Shown: positions 54,054-63,925 of the stretch, piece by piece
How the letters are laid out: each line of letters begins with the position of its first letter
How positions within the stretch are numbered: the stretch's first letter is position 1
DNA from: Moraxella porci DSM 25326
Lineage (GTDB): Bacteria > Pseudomonadota > Gammaproteobacteria > Pseudomonadales > Moraxellaceae
Length of the DNA: 64,000 bases
Direction: 5' to 3'
Assembly: GCF_002014855.1 (NCBI RefSeq)
Contig: NZ_MUYV01000006.1
Span: forward strand, 101,456 to 165,455
Notes under the pieces: generated by a model
What the model was told of the DNA's origin: nothing
Seen by the model: only the letters and a program-made list of their open reading frames with translations
The model's database searches: none
Made by a program: the position numbers and the translations under genes

Positions 54054-54830
54054 ATGGTAAATTTTATCCGCAATCAATTTCATCGCAGCAAGGCGGCATT
54101 TGGCTTGACCAGTACTTTATTGAATGGCTTTCAGATGGCTTATCAAGCAGGCGCTTTTAATCCCAAGACTTCGCGCAGTACCTTGACGCCATATATCCAA
54201 AAGTTCTGCCGAAAAATGGCAGGATCTTTTGGGGTGGAGGTCGTACAAGTTGAGCCTGTGCCACAGCGACATGGGCTGTGGGTGAGCAACCATATTTCTT
54301 GGCTGGATATTCCTGTGGTGGGGAGTGTGGCACCCGTGTTTTTCTTATCCAAAGCTGAGATTGGCGAATGGCCGATTTTTGGGCGCTTGGCAAAGGCAGG
54401 CGGTACGCTGTTCATTCAGCGTGGATCGGGGGATGCAGGCTCGGTCAGTGATCAGATCGCAAATTTCTTAGAAGATGGATCATCGGTGGTATTTTTTCCA
54501 GAGGCCACGACGACAGATGGCAGACAAATTAAGAAAATCTACGGCAAATTACTTAAAGCAGCGATCGATACAGGGCTGCCGATTTGCCCGATGGTGATCG
54601 CGTATGTCGATAAAGCGGGTAAGCTGTCGGATGAGGCGGCATATTATGGTGAGCGGACGATGGCTCAGAGCCTAAAATCGGTGGCAGATGCTAAAGGGAT
54701 CACTGCCTATGTGCTGCCATTGGCACCGATTTATCCAGATGGGCATGATCAGCGTACACTGACCACGCTGCTACAAAGTGCGATGGAGCAAGGACTAGCA
54801 GATCTGCATAGCCGTGTACTGACTGCTTAA
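54054..54830 (+). CDS. plsC: 1-acyl-sn-glycerol-3-phosphate acyltransferase (PlsC family)
   Basis: 258 residues. Makes phosphatidic acid from lysophosphatidic acid or acylates a related lipid. The catalytic NHISWLDIPVVG block (HxxxxD), then LSKAEIGEWPIFG, FIQRGSGDAG and FFPEATTTDGRQIKKIY (the E-rich glycerol-phosphate motif) define the PlsC fold. No membrane segment is clear beyond the N-terminal amphipathic region. AAGGTATGCT precedes the ATG. A strong bidirectional terminator follows. Confidence 0.88.
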   Translation: MVNFIRNQFHRSKAAFGLTSTLLNGFQMAYQAGAFNPKTSRSTLTPYIQKFCRKMAGSFGVEVVQVEPVPQRHGLWVSNHISWLDIPVVGSVAPVFFLSKAEIGEWPIFGRLAKAGGTLFIQRGSGDAGSVSDQIANFLEDGSSVVFFPEATTTDGRQIKKIYGKLLKAAIDTGLPICPMVIAYVDKAGKLSDEAAYYGERTMAQSLKSVADAKGITAYVLPLAPIYPDGHDQRTLTTLLQSAMEQGLADLHSRVLTA

Positions 54831-54860
54831 TGTTGTGCAGATGGTCGGTTATCGACTTTT

Positions 54861-54899
54861 AAAAATCAGCCCCAAATGCCAAGCGGAATTTGGGGCTGA
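54861..54899. terminator. Bidirectional terminator, plsC / ponA
   Basis: Perfect 12-base stem TCAGCCCCAAAT / ATTTGGGGCTGA (54866-54877 with 54888-54899). On the minus strand a T-run (54861-54865) follows, so it mainly serves ponA. Confidence 0.88.
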
Positions 54900-54914
54900 A
54901 ATTTATGAGCAGCT

Positions 54915-57275
54915 TTAGTCTTTGAGATCGACGACGCGCTGAGTGGCCTTGACAGCCTTTGAACGGTCTTCTTTACTCACCCATTGAGATGGCGTACCAC
55001 GCAGCTCTTGACGCATGAAATCCACCCAGATCGGCAATGCAGCAACACCGCCGTATTCGCTATTACCCAGCGTCGATGGTGTATCAAAACCGACCCAGAC
55101 CACAGCGACATTGGTCGGATGAAAGCCTGCAAACCAAGCATCTTTAGCAAGGTTGGTGGTACCTGTTTTGCCGCCGACATCACCACGACCCAATGCGCGG
55201 GCACGACGACCTGTACCGCTGGTGATGACTTCGCGCATCATATTCGAGACATTATAGGCGGTCTCATGCGACAAGACGCGAGGCGCTTGGATGGCTGCTT
55301 GATATTGTGGCGCGGCTTTTGGATGCAGACGGTCGCCAGCAGGCGTGCCAGCTGTGGCAGTCGGCATCTGTGCTTGAGCTTCTGTGAATGATTCGACAAG
55401 TGCAGCGTTGGTTTGGCTTAAGCTTTCATTAAAGCAAAGCGCGCACGCTTGCATCGGATTGGCTTGATAGATGATGTCATTGCCAAAATCATAAATGCGC
55501 TCGATGAAATAGGGCTGAATGCGATGACCGCCATTGACGATGGTGGCAAATCCTGTCGCCATTTGTAGCGGTGTAGCATCTGCTGCACCCAGCGCCAGAG
55601 CCAGCGTCGATGGCATGCGTTCCATTTCAAGACCGCCCATGGCATTCATCAGATGACGCGTCTCATCGATGCCAGCTGAGCGCAGTAGGCGAATCGCTGG
55701 CGTGTTACGAGACAAGGCCAATGCGCGGCGCAGCGTCATATCACCCGTGTAGCGACCATCGGCATTCTTAGGCTGCCAGCTGCCGACACGGATCGCAGCA
55801 TCTGATACCAAGCTGTCTGGTGTGTGCTTGCCACTTTCAAGGGCGGCTGCATAGACGAATGGCTTGATGATCGAACCTGGTTGGCGATAACCTTGGATGG
55901 CGCGGTTAAATTTACTGTGGTTAAAGTGAAATCCACCCACCACGGCACGTAGGGCGCCATTTTCAGGATTAAGTGAAATCAGCGCACCTTGCACCTCTGG
56001 AATCGGCTCAAGCTTCCATGAAGTGCGCGCTTCATTGGTCGGTTTGATGCGTACGATATTGCCGACTTTGACCATTTGATGAGCATTGCTGTAGCCACCG
56101 CCGACACGGTTGGCACTGTAGTAACGGCGCGCCCAGCTCATGCCCGACCATGGGATCAGTACAGTTTCGCCAGATTGTAATTGCGCCTCAAAGCTTGAGT
56201 CATTAACCTTGGTAACTTTGGCTGGATAAATGTTATCAAAATTTTTGCGCCCAGTCAGTTCGCCTTCCTCAGCCTCGACACCGCGCCAGCCATGACGACG
56301 ATCATAGCTACGAAGACCCTCGACCACCGCGGCATCTGCTGCCAGCTGTGATTCGCTATCTACTGTGGTCTGTACGCGCCAGCCAGAATCCATCACCGCC
56401 TCACCATAACGCTCCACCAAAGATGAGCGAGCCATCTCTGCCAGATAAGGCATGTTTAAATCCAGTTGCTCTTCATAAAGATTGAGATTCAAAGGCTCAG
56501 CGATCGCTGCGTCGCGTTCGGCTGCACTTATAAAGCCCTCTTCATGCATACGGCCAATGATCCAGTTGCGACGCTCCATCGCGCGTTCTGGATTCACCAC
56601 AGGGTTATAGGCTGATGGCGCTTTTGGCAAGCCTGCGATCATCGCCATCTGAGCGATGCTAAGGTCATCGAGACTCTTGGAATAATAGCGTCTGGCGGCC
56701 GCTTGGATGCCGTAAGTGCCTTCGCCCAGATAGATTTTATTGACATATAAAGTCAAGATCTGATTTTTGGTCAACTCATTTTCGATCTTACGCGCGATAA
56801 ACAGCTCGGTCAGCTTTCGATCAATGGTGCGTTCAGGGCTCAAAAAGTAGTTTTTGGCGACCTGCATGGTGATGGTCGAACCGCCCGTTTGGGTATCGTT
56901 ATCAGTGACAACCTCAGTCAAAGCACGACCCATGCCCTTGACGCTGATGCCGGTGTGCTCAAAGAAGGTGTCATCTTCAGCAGCCAAAAATGCATGAATC
57001 ATGTGCTGCGGAATCTGCTCAAAAGTCACTGGCAGCGACATTTTGTTGCCATATTGTCCGATCAGCTTTTGATCTGATGTATAGATTTGCAGCGGCATCT
57101 CAAACTTGGCATTGTCAATATTCTCAACATTTGGCAAAGTCGGCTCAAGGTACATCGCCATCCCATAAAAGCCAATCGGAAAGGCAAGAATCAAAATCGC
57201 AAGAAACGCCAAAACACCCAAAATCAGCTTGGATAAAATGGCAATAAATGACGCAGAAAAAGTGGTATTAGACAT
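54915..57275 (-). CDS. mrcA: Penicillin-binding protein 1A (bifunctional)
   Basis: 786 residues. N-terminal cytoplasmic tail and one membrane anchor (about residues 15-38), then the glycosyltransferase domain with AFLAAEDDTFFEH (Glu100), GGSTITMQVAKNYFL and RKLTELFIARKIE, the linker, and the transpeptidase with the catalytic SIIK (Ser468, in RQPGSIIKPFVYAA), SRN in LALSRNTPAIR, and GGKTGTT. Length and order are those of class A PBP1a. In many Gammaproteobacteria ponA diverges from the pilM-pilQ operon; here the other side is the T4-endonuclease-V-like gene instead. Confidence 0.95.
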   Translation of the reverse strand: MSNTTFSASFIAILSKLILGVLAFLAILILAFPIGFYGMAMYLEPTLPNVENIDNAKFEMPLQIYTSDQKLIGQYGNKMSLPVTFEQIPQHMIHAFLAAEDDTFFEHTGISVKGMGRALTEVVTDNDTQTGGSTITMQVAKNYFLSPERTIDRKLTELFIARKIENELTKNQILTLYVNKIYLGEGTYGIQAAARRYYSKSLDDLSIAQMAMIAGLPKAPSAYNPVVNPERAMERRNWIIGRMHEEGFISAAERDAAIAEPLNLNLYEEQLDLNMPYLAEMARSSLVERYGEAVMDSGWRVQTTVDSESQLAADAAVVEGLRSYDRRHGWRGVEAEEGELTGRKNFDNIYPAKVTKVNDSSFEAQLQSGETVLIPWSGMSWARRYYSANRVGGGYSNAHQMVKVGNIVRIKPTNEARTSWKLEPIPEVQGALISLNPENGALRAVVGGFHFNHSKFNRAIQGYRQPGSIIKPFVYAAALESGKHTPDSLVSDAAIRVGSWQPKNADGRYTGDMTLRRALALSRNTPAIRLLRSAGIDETRHLMNAMGGLEMERMPSTLALALGAADATPLQMATGFATIVNGGHRIQPYFIERIYDFGNDIIYQANPMQACALCFNESLSQTNAALVESFTEAQAQMPTATAGTPAGDRLHPKAAPQYQAAIQAPRVLSHETAYNVSNMMREVITSGTGRRARALGRGDVGGKTGTTNLAKDAWFAGFHPTNVAVVWVGFDTPSTLGNSEYGGVAALPIWVDFMRQELRGTPSQWVSKEDRSKAVKATQRVVDLKD

Positions 57276-57517
57276 AAAAATTGTGCTTGCTATAGACCTA
57301 GAGAGCTATTTTACTAGGTTGTGGGGACAATAGCTAGTTTTTATTGATAATTAAGTGCTGCTTTGTGGGCGGATTCTTGTTTATTTTTGGTAATAAAAGC
57401 AGGCTTTTGACCCTAAGCTTGTATTATTTGCCCCAATATTTTAATTAAAAGCAGCGCTATTTTGGCTTTTTGGCGCATCTGTTGTATGATTGAGATTTAT
57501 GACACTGTATATTTGCC

Positions 57518-58003
57518 ATGACTCGCATCAATCTGATTGACCCAAAAGCACTCACCGATCAGCACCTTTTTGCCGAATATCGTGAAATCACCCGTATCTT
57601 TGTACAGGTGCAGGCGGCACTTGCCAAATATCCTGCCCAAAGCGTACTTGCCAAAATTCCATCATCGTATCGACTGGGTACAGGCCATGTGCTGTTCTTT
57701 TATGACAAATTGGCATTTATCCAAAGGCGTTATTTTATGCTAAAAGACGAAGTAGTGGCACGCGGCTTTAGTATCACGCCAAAAGACAGTATCGTCGAGT
57801 TTCAAAAATGCCTGCCCAAGCGATTTTATGGCGATTATCAGCCGACGATGGATGCGATGGCGTTATCAGTCCAAAGGCTGATTGACAAAATCCAAGCCAA
57901 GCCAAATTGGTATCGGCGACACGGTCAGATGATTGATGATCAAGCATATTGCGATGGGCTTTTGGCACTTGCTCAAAATCCAGTCAATACTAAACGCTCT
58001 TGA
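57518..58003 (+). CDS. Pyrimidine-dimer DNA glycosylase (T4 endonuclease V homologue)
   Basis: 161 residues, close to phage T4 DenV in length and sequence. The start MTRINLIDPKALTDQHLFAEYREI carries the family hallmark: Thr2, whose free amino group is the nucleophile, Arg3, and Glu23, the catalytic acid. Further matches are LGTGHVLFFYDKLAFIQRR and RFYGDYQPT, and the C-terminal PNWYRRHGQ. Such enzymes cut the glycosyl bond 5' of UV-made pyrimidine dimers and nick the abasic site. Bacterial homologues are known in Micrococcus and Neisseria. Its stop codon overlaps the htpG heat-shock promoter. No phage genes are near. Confidence 0.9.
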   Translation: MTRINLIDPKALTDQHLFAEYREITRIFVQVQAALAKYPAQSVLAKIPSSYRLGTGHVLFFYDKLAFIQRRYFMLKDEVVARGFSITPKDSIVEFQKCLPKRFYGDYQPTMDAMALSVQRLIDKIQAKPNWYRRHGQMIDDQAYCDGLLALAQNPVNTKRS

Positions 58004-58026
58004 AAATTTTCCCATCATCCCTATTT
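57999..58026 (+). promoter_or_regulatory. Putative sigma-32 promoter of htpG
   Basis: CTTGAAA (57999-58005), 13 bases, CCCTATTT (58019-58026), one mismatch from CTTGAAA-N13-CCCCATNT. It overlaps the stop codon of the upstream gene and lies about 35 bases before the htpG start. Consistent with htpG being a heat-shock gene. Confidence 0.65.
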
Positions 58027-58060
58027 TTCTTAAAATCAAATCAGCTAAATGGAGAAAATT

Positions 58061-59995
58061 ATGACCACAACCAACCATCATTTTGAAGCCGAAGTCGCAC
58101 AGCTACTACACTTGGTGACACATTCACTGTACTCAAACGCTGACATCTTTGTGCGTGAATTGGTGTCAAATGCATCTGATGCGTGCGACAAACTGCGTTT
58201 TTTGGCGACAAGCGATGATAGCTTGTACGAAAACGATGGCGAATTGGCAATCAAAATTGACATCGACAAAGACGCCAAAACCATCACCATCAGCGATAAC
58301 GGCATCGGTATGAACGAAGCTGATGCCATCGAGCATTTGGGTACGATTGCCAAATCAGGCACAAAGGCATTTTTGGATAAATTATCTGACAGCGACAAAA
58401 AAGACGGCAATTTGATCGGCCAGTTTGGCGTGGGCTTTTATTCAGGCTTTATTGTCGCTGACAAAATCACTGTCGAGAGCCGAAAAGCAGGTGAAGCGGC
58501 CGATCAAGGCGTACGCTGGGTATCTGATGGCACAGGCTCATTCACCACCGAGACCATTACCAAAGACAGTCGTGGCACAAGCATCACCTTGCACCTAAAA
58601 GATGAATACGCAGGCAATGGCGATGAGACCACCAATTATCTGGATCGTCATGCCATCAAATCACTGGTGAATAAGTACTCAGATCACATCAGCCTGCCGA
58701 TTCAGATGCGTAAACAAGAATGGCAAGATGAGCTTGATGACAATGGCGAAGTGGTCGCAGGTAAGGGCGAATACATCACCACCGATGAGTATGAGACCAT
58801 CAACCAAGCCAATGCTCTGTGGACACGCAGTCCAAGTGACATCAGCGATGATGAGTATAACGAGTTTTATAAAAACTTAAGCTATGACTACACAGATCCA
58901 TTAGCCCATACGCACAATCGTGTCGAAGGCCGTGTACAGTACACTCAGCTTTTATACATTCCAAAAAAAGCACCGTTTGATCTATATGCTCGTGAGCAAC
59001 AACGCGGACTCAAACTCTATGTCAAGCGTGTGTTTATCATGGAAGATGCCGAGCAGCTACTGCCGATGTATCTACGCTTTGTCAAGGGTGTGATTGATAC
59101 TGCTGATTTACCACTCAATGTCAGCCGTGAAATCCTGCAAGAATCTCGTGATGTCAAGGCAATCCGTGATGGTAACGCACGCCGTGTGCTGACTCTTTTG
59201 GCAAGTCTTGCCAATAGCGAAGATGCGGATAAGCAAAGCAAATTTAAAGAATTTTATCAAGAATTTGGCGATGTGCTAAAAGAAGGCTTGGGCGAAGATC
59301 AATCCAACCAAGAGCGTATCGCCAAGCTGCTTCGCTATGCCACGAGCCAAAATGACGCCATCGAGACTGGCTTTGCTGACTATAAGGCACGCATGAAAGA
59401 CGGTCAAAAGGCAATCTATTATCTGACAGCGGATAACTTGGCAGCTGCCAAAAACAGCCCACAGCTTGAACTATTTAACAAAAAAGGCATCGAAGTAATT
59501 CTAATGACCGCTCGTGTCGATGAGTGGGCGATGAACTTCTTGCATGAGTTTGACGGCACACCGCTACAAAATATCGCCAAAGGTGCGGTGGATCTCGGTG
59601 AGTTGACCGATGAAGCCGAAAAAGAAGAGGCCAAGCAAGCTGAAGAAACTCTAAAACCTGTGGTGGATAAGCTTAAGACCACCCTAGGTGAGCGCGCCAA
59701 AGATGTGCGAGTCTCTAGCCGCCTGGTGGATAGTCCTGCCTGTCTTGTGGTCGGTGATGGTGAGCTGTCTCCGCAGATGGTGCAGATGCTAAAAGCAATG
59801 GGGCAGCCTGTGCCTGATGTCAAGCCAACACTTGAGATCAACCCAACCCATCCGCTAATTACCAAGCTTGAGAGCAGTGCTGAGTTTGATGATCTTGCCC
59901 AAGTCATCTTCGATCAAGCATTATTGGCAGATGGTGGGCAGCTGGATGACCCAGCAGGGTATCTCAAGCGCGTCAATAAGCTGTTGATGAAATAA
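58061..59995 (+). CDS. htpG: Chaperone HtpG (Hsp90)
   Basis: 644 residues from ATG 58061; the ATG at 58049 overlaps the ribosome-binding site TGGAGA. GHKL ATP-binding domain: [50 protein letters not shown] and [13 protein letters not shown] with DGTGSFTTE; middle domain with [21 protein letters not shown]-terminal dimerisation domain. Members refold proteins under stress and cooperate with DnaK. Confidence 0.96.
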   Translation: MTTTNHHFEAEVAQLLHLVTHSLYSNADIFVRELVSNASDACDKLRFLATSDDSLYENDGELAIKIDIDKDAKTITISDNGIGMNEADAIEHLGTIAKSGTKAFLDKLSDSDKKDGNLIGQFGVGFYSGFIVADKITVESRKAGEAADQGVRWVSDGTGSFTTETITKDSRGTSITLHLKDEYAGNGDETTNYLDRHAIKSLVNKYSDHISLPIQMRKQEWQDELDDNGEVVAGKGEYITTDEYETINQANALWTRSPSDISDDEYNEFYKNLSYDYTDPLAHTHNRVEGRVQYTQLLYIPKKAPFDLYAREQQRGLKLYVKRVFIMEDAEQLLPMYLRFVKGVIDTADLPLNVSREILQESRDVKAIRDGNARRVLTLLASLANSEDADKQSKFKEFYQEFGDVLKEGLGEDQSNQERIAKLLRYATSQNDAIETGFADYKARMKDGQKAIYYLTADNLAAAKNSPQLELFNKKGIEVILMTARVDEWAMNFLHEFDGTPLQNIAKGAVDLGELTDEAEKEEAKQAEETLKPVVDKLKTTLGERAKDVRVSSRLVDSPACLVVGDGELSPQMVQMLKAMGQPVPDVKPTLEINPTHPLITKLESSAEFDDLAQVIFDQALLADGGQLDDPAGYLKRVNKLLMK

Positions 59996-60018
59996 TCAAG
60001 CTATTGAGAGTCGATCTG

Positions 60019-60067
60019 TGGCATAAACCTTGTTACGCGATTATCGTGGATGGTTTATGCCATTTTT
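60019..60067 (+). terminator. Intrinsic terminator of htpG
   Basis: Perfect 11-base stem TGGCATAAACC / GGTTTATGCCA, 22-base loop, followed by TTTTT. Confidence 0.85.
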
Positions 60068-60162
60068 AAATAATATCGGTTCATATAAAAAATTTTTTTC
60101 ACTTTTCTAATGGCATTATGCTACAATAATTACCAATTTTATCCCAAAAATTCGAGAGCTGA

Positions 60163-61590
60163 ATGCGTTTTATCTCTAATTTTTTCTCAAATCTGGGCGC
60201 GTCCTTATGGATGCTTGTGGGTAGTACTCGAGCATTTAATTTGGTTAAGCCTACTTTTGCTCAGTTTAGCTGCTTTTTGGTAGTGGCGCTGTCGGCGAAT
60301 ATTTTATTTGCTTGGCTGGCCGCCCCTGATCAGAGCTATTTTAATGAGCAAGGACTCATCAGTTATCTTGTCTGGCCAGCGATCATCGTAGCAGCAGGCA
60401 TCATCATCGCTCAGCGATCGGTAAACTATGCATTGTTGTTTGTGCCTGCGATCTTGTGGCTGGCGGCAGATACTTTGCTGGTGCTATTTCAAAGCGGCAT
60501 TCAGTTTCTAGAAAATCAAGGTCTGTTACCTTTTTGGTTGCACAGCATATTGCCAACGCTGTTTTTGTTGCTGTTCGTGTGGCAGACGACGGCGCTGTTG
60601 TTGATTTTTGCCAAGCGTTTTGGTTGGCCGTGGTGGGAGCAGCTACTGATGCTGATCGCCACCATTGCACTGCTTGTCGTGTGGCAAAAAAACACCATCA
60701 ATCAGCCAATTTTTAAGACCGATGAAGTGGCAGTGATGCTTGATGAGGCCGCGTTTTATGAGCAGTCCGAGCTTTTGACGCGAGCGCTCGATGGCATCTC
60801 TGAGCATCAAGCAGGGCGACATGAGTGGTATTTTTTGGGTGTGGCAAGTTATGCCGAGCAAGATGTCTTTATGAGCGAGATCTTGCAAACCAAGCAGCTG
60901 TTCGATGGACGATTTAATACCGCGGGGCGATCTGTGGCGCTAATCAATAACCCTGCAACTTGGGGAGAGTATCCGATTGCCACGCGCACCAGCATTGAGC
61001 ATAGCTTGGCGCGCATGGGTGAGCGCATGGATGTCGATGAAGATGTGCTATTTTTGGCGCTAAGCTCGCATGGTTCGGTGGATGAAAATGGCACCCCGAT
61101 GGGTGAGCTTGCGGTGAGCAATCCGCCGATGAATCTGCGCCAGATTGATCCATTTTGGCTGCGTACTGCGCTGGACAAATCAGGCATCCGCTGGCGAGTC
61201 ATCGTGATCTCAGCATGCTATTCTGGCACCTTTATCAATGCGCTAAAAGATCCTTATACTATGATTATCACTGCTTCTAAGGCAGACAATGCCTCGTTTG
61301 GCTGCACCGATGATGCTGACATGACCTACTTTGGCCGCGCCTTTTTTTCAGAAAGTCTGCGCCAAAATAATGGCTTGATGGAGGCGTTTTATGATGCTGC
61401 ACCAAAAATCAAAGAGCGCGAGATTTTGATGGGCTTTCAGCCATCGGAGCCACAGTTGGTGATCGGTGAGGTGATGCAGTTGGCATTGCCTGAACTTCAA
61501 AAGGCGCTGTTTGAACATCACAAAAATCCGCAGATCAGGCTCCCTTATGGGCTGATCAATAAGCCTGTAGAAGAAGCACCAATGCCTTAA
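60163..61590 (+). CDS. C13-family (legumain-like) membrane peptidase
   Basis: 475 residues. Four to five membrane helices occupy about residues 38-175, after which a soluble caspase/legumain-like domain of about 290 residues follows: VLFLALSSHGSVDENG with catalytic His303 and RVIVISACYSGTFINALKD with Cys352, the His-Cys dyad of peptidase family C13. The orientation (C-terminal domain outside or inside) cannot be settled by eye. C13 members in bacteria are uncharacterised; eukaryotic relatives include legumain and the GPI transamidase subunit GPI8. A terminator follows. Confidence 0.85.
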   Translation: MRFISNFFSNLGASLWMLVGSTRAFNLVKPTFAQFSCFLVVALSANILFAWLAAPDQSYFNEQGLISYLVWPAIIVAAGIIIAQRSVNYALLFVPAILWLAADTLLVLFQSGIQFLENQGLLPFWLHSILPTLFLLLFVWQTTALLLIFAKRFGWPWWEQLLMLIATIALLVVWQKNTINQPIFKTDEVAVMLDEAAFYEQSELLTRALDGISEHQAGRHEWYFLGVASYAEQDVFMSEILQTKQLFDGRFNTAGRSVALINNPATWGEYPIATRTSIEHSLARMGERMDVDEDVLFLALSSHGSVDENGTPMGELAVSNPPMNLRQIDPFWLRTALDKSGIRWRVIVISACYSGTFINALKDPYTMIITASKADNASFGCTDDADMTYFGRAFFSESLRQNNGLMEAFYDAAPKIKEREILMGFQPSEPQLVIGEVMQLALPELQKALFEHHKNPQIRLPYGLINKPVEEAPMP

Positions 61591-61629
61591 CTGGTTGATG
61601 GCTTGGATCAGTATTGCAAAGAGTAAATT

Positions 61630-61655
61630 AGCCGCTTGGATAAGCGGCTTTTTTA
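61630..61655 (+). terminator. Intrinsic terminator of the C13 peptidase gene
   Basis: Perfect 8-base stem AGCCGCTT / AAGCGGCT with loop GGAT and a T-run to 61655. Confidence 0.93.
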
Positions 61656-61733
61656 TTTTGCTGAATTTGGCATTAAATAATAATTTTGTTACCACCTATT
61701 TTGCCAAAAACCCCAATTATTTGCCAAAATCGC

Positions 61734-61762
61734 TTGTAATTTAGCCGAAAGTTGGGTATATT
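61734..61762 (+). promoter_or_regulatory. Promoter of gdhA
   Basis: TTGTAA (61734-61739), 17-base spacer, TATATT (61757-61762), about 115 bases before the ATG. Confidence 0.5.
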
Positions 61763-61880
61763 GCATTTGCTTATGATGTGAAAAGTTTTTGTGATTTATC
61801 TGTGAGTCCATCAATGGTATCAGCAGACGATCATCGGCTTTGTATCATAGTCAAACTTCCACCAACCTTAAGGGATTTTT

Positions 61881-63221
61881 ATGAGTATTCAATCTGCCGT
61901 CGAGCAAGTCCAAAAAAATTATGCACATCAGCCTGAGTTTATTCAGGCGGTTCAAGAAGTCGCCATGACCATTGAGCAGGTTTATGCCGACAATCCTAAG
62001 TTTGCAGAACTAAAAGTCTTTGAGCGCCTATGCGAACCAGATCGCATCATCAGCTTCCGTGTAAACTGGGAAAATGACAAAGGCGAAGTGCAGGTGAACC
62101 GCGGCTGGCGTGTGCAATTTAGCAATGCCATTGGTCCATACAAAGGCGGCTTGCGTTTCCATCCTACGGTCAATGAAGGCGTGCTAAAATTCCTAGGCTT
62201 TGAGCAAATCTTCAAAAATGCCCTAACTGGCCTACCAATGGGCGGTGGTAAAGGCGGCTCAGACTTTGATCCAAAAGGCAAATCAGACGCCGAAATTCGC
62301 CGTTTTTGCTATGCATTCATGCGTGAATTGCACAAAAATATCGGCAAAGATATGGATGTACCAGCTGGCGACATTGGTGTCGGCGGTCGTGAAGTGAACT
62401 ATATGTTCGCGATGTACAAAAACTTGACGCGTGAATATGAAGGTGTCTTGACTGGTAAGGGCGTGGGCTTTGGTGGCTCTTTGATCCGTACCGAAGCGAC
62501 AGGCTATGGCTTGGTGTATTTCTTGGATAATATGCTAAAAGCCAATAACGACAGCCTGACTGGTAAGACGGTATTGGTCTCAGGTGCAGGTAACGTAGCG
62601 CAGTATGCCGCCGAAAAAGCATTGCAACTGGGCGGTAAGGTGATTACTTTTTCTGACTCTCAGGGCACTTTGCATGATGCTGATGGCTTCACCCAAGAAA
62701 AAATTGACTGGGTAAAAGCACAAAAAGATGCTCGCAAACCACTGTCTGACTATGTATCAGTCTTTGGTGGTGAGTGGCTGGCAGGTGAAAAACCTTGGAA
62801 ATTCACTGCTGATATCGCACTACCATGTGCCACCCAAAACGAAGTGAACGAAGATGAAGCGCGCCAAATGGTCGCAAATGGCATCAAATATGTCGCAGAA
62901 GGTGCGAATATGCCACTGACTGCCGAAGCCATCGATGTTGTGCGTGATAATGGTATCGCTTATGCGCCAGGTAAAGCTGCCAACGCTGGCGGTGTCGCGG
63001 TGTCTGGTCTTGAGATGAGCCAAAACTCAGTGCGTCAATACAAGTCATTTGCTGAGCTTGATGAAAAACTACAAAACATCATGAAAAATATCCATGATAA
63101 CTCTCGAGCAGCTGCCGAAAAATACGGCACGACCAAAGGCACGATCGATTATATGACTGGTGCCAATGTCGCAGGCTTTACCCAAGTGGCGAATGCTTTG
63201 GTTGCTTATGGCATCTTATAA
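61881..63221 (+). CDS. gdhA: NADP-specific glutamate dehydrogenase
   Basis: 446 residues. Reductive amination of 2-oxoglutarate, feeding ammonium into glutamate. The active-site blocks GPYKGGLRFHPTVNEGVLKFLGFEQIFKNAL and PMGGGKGGSDFDPKGKSDAEI with the catalytic Lys are diagnostic of the hexameric NADP-type; VPAGDIGVGGREVNYM, ATGYGLVYFLDNML and VSGAGNVAQYAAEKALQLGGKV (Rossmann) follow, and the C-terminal YAPGKAANAGGVAVSGLEMSQN. AAGGGAT precedes the ATG. Confidence 0.97.
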   Translation: MSIQSAVEQVQKNYAHQPEFIQAVQEVAMTIEQVYADNPKFAELKVFERLCEPDRIISFRVNWENDKGEVQVNRGWRVQFSNAIGPYKGGLRFHPTVNEGVLKFLGFEQIFKNALTGLPMGGGKGGSDFDPKGKSDAEIRRFCYAFMRELHKNIGKDMDVPAGDIGVGGREVNYMFAMYKNLTREYEGVLTGKGVGFGGSLIRTEATGYGLVYFLDNMLKANNDSLTGKTVLVSGAGNVAQYAAEKALQLGGKVITFSDSQGTLHDADGFTQEKIDWVKAQKDARKPLSDYVSVFGGEWLAGEKPWKFTADIALPCATQNEVNEDEARQMVANGIKYVAEGANMPLTAEAIDVVRDNGIAYAPGKAANAGGVAVSGLEMSQNSVRQYKSFAELDEKLQNIMKNIHDNSRAAAEKYGTTKGTIDYMTGANVAGFTQVANALVAYGIL

Positions 63222-63245
63222 TCCATAAGTCCAAGTCTATCCACG

Positions 63246-63277
63246 CCCCAAAGGTTTGATAATCTTTGGGGTGTTTT
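63246..63277 (+). terminator. Intrinsic terminator of gdhA
   Basis: Stem CCCCAAAG / CTTTGGGG with a 10-base loop, followed by TGTTTTT. Confidence 0.92.
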
Positions 63278-63409
63278 TATGTTTATTATTGTTCTGATAG
63301 CGATTTTAAAAAAAGCTATCATATTGCTTGAGATTAGCTGAGATATGGTATAAGATAAAATTATCAGCCAAAATGCATTTTACTAACATTTTTTTCAGTA
63401 AGGATGGTT

Positions 63410-63925
63410 ATGAACAAGATTTTAGCAGTTGCTTTATCGGCTACCCTATCATTACTTAGCATCGGCTGCACAACAACGCAGCCGATCACTCAAACCCTGC
63501 CTGAACCTGTTGCACCGACTGCCAACCTGGTTAAAACGCATCTGGCGTATTATTGGGTGCATTCTCCCGACTTTGGTCAAATGCTGACAACGATATCTGG
63601 ACAGTTTTATTGGCAGGATTATTGCTTGTATTTGCTAAATAGAGAAGGTAAATTTGTCCCTACATTCCCCGAACTGCCCAAAGATGCGGTTTATTGGAAT
63701 GAGCAGGATAAAACCTTGACCATGACCAATAAAGATAGACCGCCCAAGCAGTTTACTTTTAAGATGGGTGATGTGATTTATACCAATGGTAGAATTATTG
63801 ATAAGAAAAATATCGATATGAATAATAAAAGTCCCGAAATTCAAAAATGCCTTGCGTCGGCATCAGGTATAGCAGAGCTTGGCACGATTGATATCGAAAA
63901 ATATGATATGTCGGATAAGCGATAA
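63410..63925 (+). CDS. Hypothetical lipoprotein
   Basis: 171 residues from ATG 63410 (AAGGA upstream overlaps the ATG at 63404). Type II signal peptide MNKILAVALSATLSLLSIGC with lipobox LSIGC, Cys20, followed by a Thr/Pro-rich linker and a soluble beta-rich domain with several Trp/Tyr (HLAYYWVHSPDFGQML, ISGQFYWQDYCLYLL). The domain has META/HslJ-like flavour but no clear family match. It lies near the right end of the window. Confidence 0.72.
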   Translation: MNKILAVALSATLSLLSIGCTTTQPITQTLPEPVAPTANLVKTHLAYYWVHSPDFGQMLTTISGQFYWQDYCLYLLNREGKFVPTFPELPKDAVYWNEQDKTLTMTNKDRPPKQFTFKMGDVIYTNGRIIDKKNIDMNNKSPEIQKCLASASGIAELGTIDIEKYDMSDKR

